This document shows positions 5,188-9,957 of a stretch of DNA of 9,957 bases, in pieces. The DNA comes from an archaeon. GTDB taxonomy: Archaea > Nanobdellota > Nanobdellia > Woesearchaeales > ARS49. The stretch lies in contig JACRAI010000047.1 in the NCBI GenBank assembly GCA_016213425.1, positions 1 through 9,957 of the forward strand. Reading direction: 5' to 3'. The notes beneath the pieces were generated by a model. The model saw only the letters and a list, made by a program, of their open reading frames with translations. It searched no databases and was not told where the DNA came from. Position 1 is the stretch's first letter, and the number at the start of each line of letters is the position of its first letter. The translations under genes and the position numbers were made by a program.

Positions 5188-6557
5188 ATTGCCTCTAATA
5201 ATTTTTTCACTGTTTCTTTCATTGCTAACTTGAAATTTTGAATTCTTTCTTTTACTAAAGGATATACTTTTTCGGGGCTATCTATGTTTTCTTTAACACT
5301 TAATTTTAAGCCATCCAATTGTTGACTTAATTCATTAATTTTTTTTGCTGCTTGAAAGAAAACATTAGCTTTTTCTATTTGGTCATTCTGCGCATAATAA
5401 ACTCCTATAACGTCAAGTCTTTTTGCTGATTGATCGAGACCGATTTTTGTTTCTTCTAATTTAATTACAATCCCTAATAATTTTGTTGTTTGATCTTCAG
5501 CTTCTTTTTGAGGCGCTGGAATGCCAGATTCAGATTTAGCAGGTTGTGCCGGAGCTTGTTCTGTAAATCCTCCTTGAACTGGTTCTGCACGCGTTGCAGT
5601 TTCTGAAACTTTCTCAATTTTTTGAACGGGAGCTGCTGAAGTAGACTCTCGAGATACGACTGGTTTTTGAACTTCTGGTTTTGTTGGGGGGGTGATTTTA
5701 GGAACATAAGGTTCGTAAGATTCAGAATTATCTTCACATTTATCCTCGCAAATATCTTCAATATGGTCTTGCTCACATTCCTCCGGCATTTTAAAATTTG
5801 GATTTATTTCTTGAGTAAAAACACAACGTTTAGAGCTTACACATGCACCAATACACGCATTAATCTTTTCATCCTTTTCTTCGACTTCGGTCTCGTCATC
5901 ATCTGCATCTTCCTCTTCACTTTCTTCTTTATCATCTTCAATTTTATCAATTACTTTTGTTTCTTCTGTATACGTTATTAAACCGACACTAGGATGTAAA
6001 CCTAAAATGTAATATAAGTATACTTCAGCAGAATCTAAATTAAGCTTATTATTTTCCGGATTTACAACATAAATAATATCATCTTTTGAAATCCAAGCAA
6101 AAGTATTGTCTGTGCCATCAGAATTAAGCTTTGTGTCCTTTCTTGTATAAACTATTTGTTCCTCTTTACCTTGAAATAATCTTTTACTGTCCGGACTTAC
6201 TAAAAAATCCTTAATGACTATTGCAACATAACCTCGATCTAGAACAAATTCTTGATAAAACAATTTTTTAGCTAAATTACTGTTTACAGCTTTAATAGCA
6301 ATAACTGATGTTTGTAGCGAAGCATATCCTCTTTGATAGACTACTGAGTATTTCTGTAAATCTTGATTTTCATAATATCCTTTCTTAACTAAATTTAAAG
6401 TGCCTTCATATTGATTCAATATTAAGTATTTTCTGTGATCTTCTTTTGGTGTGTATTTACCATCAAATTCTCCTTTTTGTACATCAACGAACAAATCGGC
6501 AAAAACACTTAAAGAAAGAACCGACAACAAAAATAGAATTAAGATTAATTTCTTCAT
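5184..6557 (-). CDS. Exported modular surface protein with six-cysteine segment, 457 aa
   Basis: I do not recognise a family. The N-terminus (KKLILILFLLSVLSLSVFA, 2-20) is a Sec-type signal peptide with a likely cut after Ala20. Residues 21-200 form a probable globular, strand-rich domain. A strongly acidic stretch (about 206-231, mostly E/D) follows. Then comes a six-cysteine segment: Cys235, 239, 245, 261, 270, 274, spaced C-x3-C-x5-C-x15-C-x8-C-x3-C, able to form three disulfides outside the cell. A Pro/Ala/Thr/Ser-rich linker (about 285-352) leads to a C-terminal helical domain (about 357-457), probably coiled coil. There is no C-terminal membrane anchor, so retention may depend on the coupled lipoprotein downstream. 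A TATA-like TTTTTAAA (minus strand, near 6583-6590) lies about 29 nt upstream of the ATG. A surface role is likely, but the specific function is unknown. Confidence 0.85.
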   Translation of the reverse strand: MKKLILILFLLSVLSLSVFADLFVDVQKGEFDGKYTPKEDHRKYLILNQYEGTLNLVKKGYYENQDLQKYSVVYQRGYASLQTSVIAIKAVNSNLAKKLFYQEFVLDRGYVAIVIKDFLVSPDSKRLFQGKEEQIVYTRKDTKLNSDGTDNTFAWISKDDIIYVVNPENNKLNLDSAEVYLYYILGLHPSVGLITYTEETKVIDKIEDDKEESEEEDADDDETEVEEKDEKINACIGACVSSKRCVFTQEINPNFKMPEECEQDHIEDICEDKCEDNSESYEPYVPKITPPTKPEVQKPVVSRESTSAAPVQKIEKVSETATRAEPVQGGFTEQAPAQPAKSESGIPAPQKEAEDQTTKLLGIVIKLEETKIGLDQSAKRLDVIGVYYAQNDQIEKANVFFQAAKKINELSQQLDGLKLSVKENIDSPEKVYPLVKERIQNFKLAMKETVKKLLEAI

Positions 6558-6581
6558 GATATTTTAGTTAATTAGTTTCTC

Positions 6582-6592
6582 TTTTTAAAAAC
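6582..6592 (-). promoter_or_regulatory. TATA-like promoter of the exported-protein operon
   Basis: The minus strand reads AGTTTTTAAAA, centred about 28-29 nt before the ATG at 6557. It lies in the 66-nt gap after the 88-aa gene, so the exported pair can be transcribed on its own. The match is to a loose AT-rich consensus. Confidence 0.42.
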
Positions 6593-6623
6593 TGTGTTTT
6601 ATTATTATCTTAATAAGGAATTT

Positions 6624-6890
6624 TTACTCCCCTTTCTTCTTTTCGTTCGCAAAAACACTAATAATGTATTTCTTATTTATTTTTCCTTTATTGAATTGTT
6701 TCTTGAAATTATCTCCACTCGCCAGGACTATTCGTTCTAAATCAACAAAATTTCCTTTCTCACCAACCAATTTGGCATATACTTCAAAGAAATCTGCTTT
6801 AGCACTTTCTTTGGGATCTATTGAGTGGTAAAATCTTGCGTCAACTAATAAAAAAACATCACTTCCTTTGTATTCATCAAAATCAGACAT
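6624..6890 (-). CDS. Hypothetical protein, 88 aa
   Basis: I do not recognise it. The product is soluble, without signal peptide, membrane segment or cysteines. It looks like a small alpha/beta domain: a hydrophobic strand DVFLLVDARFY (11-21), a helix around AKADFFEVYAKLVGE (30-44), a segment LERIVLASGDNFKKQF (51-66), a strand KYIISVFAN (74-82), and a charged tail. The alternation of hydrophobic strands and amphipathic helices, and the lack of rare-frame noise, argue that it is real. The exported-protein gene is downstream on the same strand, 66 nt away with its own TATA-like box. Upstream, ATTTTAAA (6907-6914 on the plus strand) and an adjacent AT-rich stretch at about 6916-6924 bracket the expected TATA position. 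Confidence 0.68.
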   Translation of the reverse strand: MSDFDEYKGSDVFLLVDARFYHSIDPKESAKADFFEVYAKLVGEKGNFVDLERIVLASGDNFKKQFNKGKINKKYIISVFANEKKKGE

Positions 6891-7261
6891 AATTAATAAA
6901 CATTAGATTTTAAACTTTAATAACTTTTCGAAAAAATGAATGCATCAGAATTTTTGTTTGTGCTTGATAATTTCTGTTGTTGCTTCTTGCGCCAGATTGT
7001 TTATCTACATGTTAAAAAATATGTGGCAGCTAACGCTGCAAGTTAATAAACGATTATTGTAATTCTCTAATGCGCCTAGCTTGCTGTGGCCTGCTGAATC
7101 ATTGTGCTTGCAAGATATCCTTCCGTTTTGTCAATTCGCAGTGGAACTGCCAAGAATCATTTTATTACAATGAACTATTAAGCACACTCTTAAAAAACAA
7201 AAAAATGAATCTCCAAAATAAAAACCAAAGAAAAAAGATATTTCTTTTAGGTGCGACAAAA
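6891..7261. other. Gene-free 371-nt region with GC-richer, hairpin-forming core
   Basis: No convincing protein gene is present. The part next to 6890 is promoter-like AT-rich DNA. The core from about 7020 to 7160 is unusual: bases 7081-7160 are 45% G+C by hand count, against 26% for 7181-7260. Two perfect hairpins are visible: GCAGC-TAAC-GCTGC (7026-7039) and GCAGT-GGA-ACTGC (7138-7150). ATTGTAAT (7056-7063) and ATTACAAT (7164-7171) could pair around the core, and GAATCATT occurs twice (7096-7103, 7154-7161). I could not match it to tRNA, SRP RNA, RNase P RNA or a C/D-box RNA. It may be an unknown RNA or a decayed gene. The end nearest htpX is a poly-A/T tract that fits a terminator for the minus-strand operon. 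Confidence 0.4.
7190..7236 (-). terminator. Oligo-T terminator of the Toprim-htpX operon
   Basis: On the minus strand, 26-70 nt past the htpX stop, there are runs of T at 7231-7236 (six), 7199-7205 (seven) and 7192-7197 (six). Archaeal RNA polymerase stops at such T-tracts without needing a hairpin. Confidence 0.6.
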
Positions 7262-8116
7262 TTAGAATTTCATTGCTTTAAGTCTTTTAGCTCGCTCAGA
7301 AGTTGAAGGATGAGTGGAAAACAAATTAACTAATGCTTGACCTCTGAATGGGTTAACAATAAACAATCCCCCTGTTGCGCTGTTGCCCTTTAGTGGAAGA
7401 AGATTTGCGGCAGTTTCTAATTTGTGCAAAGCACTAGCTAAAGGCAAACCAGCATTGCAATATTTTGCTCCACTTTCATCAGCTAAAAATTCACGACTTC
7501 TTGAAAGAGCTAATTGAAGCAAAGCTGCAACAATAGGAGTTAGAACGACTAAAACTAAAAAAGAAATAATATCGCTTCCACCTCTATCATTATCTCTACT
7601 TCCAAAACCACCAAATAATGCCGCCCAATGAGCCATGTAAGCAATATAAGAAATCACGCTAGCAATTGTTGCAGCAATAGTAGTAATTAATGTATCTCTA
7701 TTTTTTACGTGAGCTAATTCATGAGCTAGAACTCCTTTAAGTTCTTCTTTGTCTAAAACTTTTAGTATTCCACTAGTTACAGCTATTGCAGCATTTTGAG
7801 GATTTCTTCCTGTAGCAAAAGCATTCGGAACTTCGCTGTTAACCAAGTAAATTTTTGGCTTTGGAATTTCTGCAGTTTTACTTAATTCTTCTACAATTTT
7901 GTGAACTCCTGGAGCTTCAGTTTTGCTTACAGGTTTAGCGCCGTACATCTTTAAAACTATTTTATCACTAAACCAATAAGTTCCTAAATTCATTAGTAAA
8001 GAAAATACTAGCATTATACTTAATCCATTTATTCCGCCAAATAACTGGCCTACCCATAACAATAAGCCAGAGAGTAATCCTAGCAATAAAATGGTTTTTA
8101 GTTGATTTTTGAACAT
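7262..8116 (-). CDS. htpX: HtpX-family membrane zinc metalloprotease (M48), 284 aa
   Basis: HtpX proteases sit in the cytoplasmic membrane and degrade misfolded membrane proteins. With the start at 8116, two N-terminal hydrophobic segments (about 6-30 and 31-55) come first. The zinc site HELAH is at 132-136 (His132, Glu133, His136). Two more hydrophobic segments follow (about 145-170 and 182-203), then SRSREFLADESGA with the third zinc ligand Glu209. The motif NPQNAAIAVTSGIL and the tail THPSTSERAKRL are also typical. Length matches the family. A longer frame opens at 8140, but MFKNQLKTILLLGLLSG is the usual HtpX N-terminus, and this ATG lies one base after the stop of the Toprim gene, which supports coupling. 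All key residues are present, so it should be active. Confidence 0.95.
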   Translation of the reverse strand: MFKNQLKTILLLGLLSGLLLWVGQLFGGINGLSIMLVFSLLMNLGTYWFSDKIVLKMYGAKPVSKTEAPGVHKIVEELSKTAEIPKPKIYLVNSEVPNAFATGRNPQNAAIAVTSGILKVLDKEELKGVLAHELAHVKNRDTLITTIAATIASVISYIAYMAHWAALFGGFGSRDNDRGGSDIISFLVLVVLTPIVAALLQLALSRSREFLADESGAKYCNAGLPLASALHKLETAANLLPLKGNSATGGLFIVNPFRGQALVNLFSTHPSTSERAKRLKAMKF

Positions 8117-8117
8117 T

Positions 8118-8477
8118 TTATACCCCAAGAGATTTTGCATTTTCTTTCTTTATATAACTTACTAACCCTTCGATCTGTCTAAGTTTAGTTTCCTTAAATA
8201 AGTAATTGCGCAATTCGTTATTTATATTAACACTTAAACTTTGAAGATACTTTGAAAGTTTTGAGTATAATTCTTTTCCTTTAGTGTCAAGATCAGTGAG
8301 AATTATACATTCTTTATAATTTTCAGCTAATTCATCTGCAACTTCATACAATGCTTTTTTGCTTAAAACAAAAATATTTTTTATACCAAAAAACTCAAGA
8401 GCTTTCTTGTCATTCTTTCCCTCAACTATGAAAGGAAGATTTTTGTGCTTTTCTATAAGAGAAAGTAATTCTTCCAT
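8118..8477 (-). CDS. Small Toprim-domain protein (UPF0292-like), 119 aa
   Basis: The short Toprim fold is clear: FIVEGKNDKKALEFFGI (16-32) holds the conserved Glu19 in the VEGKxD motif, and CIILTDLDTKGKEL (57-70) holds the D-x-D pair Asp62 and Asp64, which would bind Mg2+. The remainder, including LSVNINNELRNYLF, resembles archaeal stand-alone Toprim proteins sometimes called small primase-like proteins. Their biochemical role is not settled; a nucleic-acid or nucleotide phosphotransfer role is inferred from the fold. The gene is followed by htpX with one base between stop and start. It diverges from the fused primase gene across 72 nt. The ATG at 8477 is supported by a TATA-like box (minus strand TTTTAAATA, 8499-8507) about 26 nt upstream. 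Confidence 0.87.
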   Translation of the reverse strand: MEELLSLIEKHKNLPFIVEGKNDKKALEFFGIKNIFVLSKKALYEVADELAENYKECIILTDLDTKGKELYSKLSKYLQSLSVNINNELRNYLFKETKLRQIEGLVSYIKKENAKSLGV

Positions 8478-8498
8478 GTTTTTGTTAGTTTTGTTGCG

Positions 8499-8527
8499 TA
8501 TTTAAAATTGTCGAAATCAATATAAAC
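8499..8527. promoter_or_regulatory. Divergent TATA boxes between the Toprim and primase genes
   Basis: Two boxes fit in the 72-nt gap. TATTTAAAA (8499-8507), read on the minus strand, is centred about 26 nt before the Toprim ATG at 8477. ATATAAAC (8520-8527), read on the plus strand, is centred about 26 nt before the primase ATG at 8550. The two promoters lie side by side, so transcription factors bound here could affect both genes. Confidence 0.6.
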
Positions 8528-8549
8528 AAATAAATAATATCAAACATAT

Positions 8550-9836
8550 ATGGTTGATTTAGATTTAAGTGTTCTATTAAAACATTACAAAAGGAAGGAA
8601 GTTCAAGAATTAATAGTGGAGCATGCAGAAAATAAAGAAATTGCTATAAAATATCAGGAAGGGTTTGGTAAAAGACCAGATGTTTTGCAATACCCGAATG
8701 ATGTGCTCGAATTTGTTAAAAAGGGAGCCACTAGTTTCCACTCAAGTGAAGAAATATGGTTCAATCCATTACAATTAAGCACTCAATTAAAAAAAAATGA
8801 AATTGATGAATTGAGAAAAGGGTGGGATTTAGTTCTTGATGTTGACTCAAAAATTTTTGAGTATTCTAAAATAACTGCTAACTTAATAATTCAAGCATTG
8901 GAACATCACGATCTAAGTTCTTTCTCAATAAAGTTTAGCGGAAATAACGGATTTCATATAGGTGTACCTTTTGAAAGTTTTCCTGAAAAAGTTCATGAAA
9001 TAGAAACAAGACTTTTGTTTCCAGAAGGTCCTAGAAGAGTTGCAAGTTATTTGAAACAAATGATTAAACCGCATTTAACTAAAGAACTTCTAAATTTGCA
9101 TAGTTTCGAAAAAATTCAAGAAAGAAGCGGAAAGAAAAAAGAAGAATTAATGGAAAACAATCAATTCAATCCCTTTAGCGTTGTTGATATTTACACTATA
9201 TTAATCTCTAGTAGACACCTTTACAGAATGCCTTACAGTTTTAATGAAAAAAGTGGATTTGTAAGTGTACCAATAAATTCTTCAAAAATTCTTAGCTTCG
9301 AGAGAGAAAAAGCAAAATGGGATGAAATAGATTTCAAAATAAAATTCATAGATCGCGCAAAAGCCAAAAAAAATGATGCAAGAAATTTATTTGTGCAAGC
9401 ATTTGACAGCACAATAGAAGAAGAAAAAGTTGAGAAACAAGAAACAGTAGATTTTCAAGGAAGCGAAACTGCAATACCTGTTGAATATTTTCCACCCTGT
9501 ATTAAAAATATTTTAAATGGATTAAAAGACGGAAAAAAAAGAGCGGTTTTCATTCTAACAAATTTCCTCACCTGCGCGGGGTGGAATTATGAGGATATAA
9601 AAAAATTACTAAATGAGTGGAATGAAAAAAACGAAGAAAAACTAAAAGAAGGATTAATAGAAAATCATCTCAGATATCATCAAAGAAACAAAAAAAAAAT
9701 ACTTCCTCCAAACTGCGACAATATGGCGTACTATAAGGGTTTGGGGGTATGCACTCCAGATAATTTTTGTTCAAAAATTAAAAATCCAGCAAATTACGCA
9801 CTACTAAAACAAAAAATAATGAGTAAACAAAAATAG
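8550..9836 (+). CDS. priS: Fused DNA primase: PriS catalytic domain plus PriL Fe-S domain, 428 aa
   Basis: This enzyme would make the RNA primers for replication. The archaeal/eukaryotic primase catalytic part covers about residues 1-285: D-x-D at Asp97 and Asp99 (DLVLDVDS), the S-G-N-N-G-F-H motif (130-136), and the third block with Asp213 and RHLYRMPYSFNEKSGF (222-237). After a Glu/Lys-rich linker (about 286-308) comes the C-terminal domain of the large subunit: PPC (Cys317), NC (Cys389), GLGVC (Cys401) and NFC (Cys407), the four ligands of the [4Fe-4S] cluster, with YYKGLGVC typical of PriL. Both functions are thus in one chain, as in Nanoarchaeum-type primases. The PriS part has no cysteine, so the usual zinc-binding knuckle is absent. 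The start is supported by the TATA box at 8520-8527. Confidence 0.92.
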   Translation: MVDLDLSVLLKHYKRKEVQELIVEHAENKEIAIKYQEGFGKRPDVLQYPNDVLEFVKKGATSFHSSEEIWFNPLQLSTQLKKNEIDELRKGWDLVLDVDSKIFEYSKITANLIIQALEHHDLSSFSIKFSGNNGFHIGVPFESFPEKVHEIETRLLFPEGPRRVASYLKQMIKPHLTKELLNLHSFEKIQERSGKKKEELMENNQFNPFSVVDIYTILISSRHLYRMPYSFNEKSGFVSVPINSSKILSFEREKAKWDEIDFKIKFIDRAKAKKNDARNLFVQAFDSTIEEEKVEKQETVDFQGSETAIPVEYFPPCIKNILNGLKDGKKRAVFILTNFLTCAGWNYEDIKKLLNEWNEKNEEKLKEGLIENHLRYHQRNKKKILPPNCDNMAYYKGLGVCTPDNFCSKIKNPANYALLKQKIMSKQK

Positions 9837-9841
9837 CTAAA

Positions 9842-9846
9842 TTTTT
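9842..9846 (+). terminator. Oligo-T run after the primase gene
   Basis: A T5 run begins six bases after the primase stop codon. Archaeal transcription can end at such runs, but five T's is weak evidence in AT-rich DNA. Confidence 0.35.
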
Positions 9847-9849
9847 ACT

Positions 9850-9876
9850 ACAAACCCAGAACCAAAAACTCCAAAT
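9850..9876. repeat. AAACC-type degenerate repeat patch
   Basis: Non-coding sequence after the primase gene is rich in AAACCC, AACC and AAACT words, similar to the patch at about 1270-1308 and to the dtdA insert. It is short and degenerate, so its membership in one repeat family is tentative. Confidence 0.35.
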
Positions 9877-9920
9877 TAAATTATGATGAACTTCTTTGCT
9901 ACTCCTCAGTCCTGCCAAGC

Positions 9921-9936
9921 AAAACCTTTATAAATA
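9921..9936 (+). promoter_or_regulatory. Strong BRE/TATA promoter pointing out of the window
   Basis: AAAACCTTTATAAATA is the best archaeal promoter in the window, with an A-rich TFB-recognition element directly before a near-consensus TATA box. The box centre (about 9931) predicts a transcript start at about 9957, the last bases of the window. The gene it drives is not visible. Confidence 0.65.
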
Positions 9937-9957
9937 AGCCGTTATTCTCAAATTAAA

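Noticed and set aside
5474..5981. Open frames on both strands inside the 457-aa exported protein gene (5474-5776 minus, 5667-5981 plus)
   Set aside because: Both are shadows of the acidic, cysteine and Pro-rich coding segments. Their products are Phe/Ile- or Lys/Leu/Gln-rich low-complexity sequence without recognisable structure.
6900..7200. Possible tRNA, SRP RNA, RNase P RNA or C/D-box RNA in the gene-free region
   Set aside because: Fragments such as CGGAAGGA and ACAGAA on the minus strand recall SRP and RNase P motifs, but the surrounding conserved sequences and pairings are missing. No cloverleaf with a T-loop and no proper C/D box pair could be built.
7070..7306. A 78-codon plus-strand ORF with several cysteines (MRLACCGLLNHCACK...)
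   Set aside because: It overlaps the end of htpX on the other strand, its second half is the T/A-rich terminator tract translated as Lys/Asn-rich sequence, and its composition is unlike the real genes here. No promoter at the expected distance was evident.
8117..8140. htpX start at the longer-frame ATG at 8140
   Set aside because: The eight extra residues (MQNLLGYK) come from sequence overlapping the Toprim gene and are not HtpX-like. The ATG at 8116 gives the normal family N-terminus and directly follows the Toprim stop.

Overview
The window is AT-rich and reads as archaeal, most likely from a small-genome DPANN-type lineage (Woesearchaeota/Pacearchaeota/Nanoarchaeota-like). The main evidence is a Hef-type helicase-nuclease, an archaeal D-aminoacyl-tRNA deacylase (DTD2), a UPF0292-like Toprim protein, and above all a single-chain primase that joins the PriS catalytic domain to the PriL iron-sulfur domain, as known from Nanoarchaeum-type archaea. 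TATA-like boxes sit about 24-29 nt upstream of most chosen ATGs, with no Shine-Dalgarno between them, which suggests mostly leaderless transcripts.

Layout. Bases 1-688 (-) hold the N-terminal part of dtdA, cut by the window edge. Bases 751-1152 (-) hold a soluble hypothetical protein. Bases 1153-1346 are an intergenic region with promoters and a degenerate C-rich repeat. Bases 1347-2600 (+) form an accessory-looking cluster: a stand-alone Bro-N protein, a nucleotidyltransferase-fold protein and an overlapping 59-residue partner. Bases 2602-4791 (+) encode Hef, followed at 4808-4977 by a zinc-ribbon gene broken by a frameshift. Bases 4969-6557 (-) form a two-gene exported-protein operon: a 457-aa modular surface protein with a six-cysteine segment, coupled by an ATGA overlap to a 72-aa lipoprotein. 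Bases 6624-6890 (-) hold an 88-aa orphan. Bases 6891-7261 have no convincing gene but contain a GC-richer core with two perfect small hairpins. Bases 7262-8477 (-) hold the Toprim protein and the HtpX membrane protease as an operon. Bases 8550-9836 (+) encode the fused primase, divergent from that operon. Bases 9837-9957 carry another repeat patch and a strong outward promoter at the edge.

Functionally, three genes belong to DNA replication and repair (Hef, Toprim protein, primase), one to translation quality control (DTD2), one to membrane proteostasis (HtpX) and two to the cell surface. The most distinctive items are the Hef nuclease motif reading ELK instead of ERK, the Bro-N/nucleotidyltransferase/small-partner cluster, the coupled exported pair, the frameshifted zinc ribbon, and a dispersed AAACC/AAACT-rich repeat that appears to have entered the dtdA reading frame. 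None of these is proven to be a new system from sequence reading alone.
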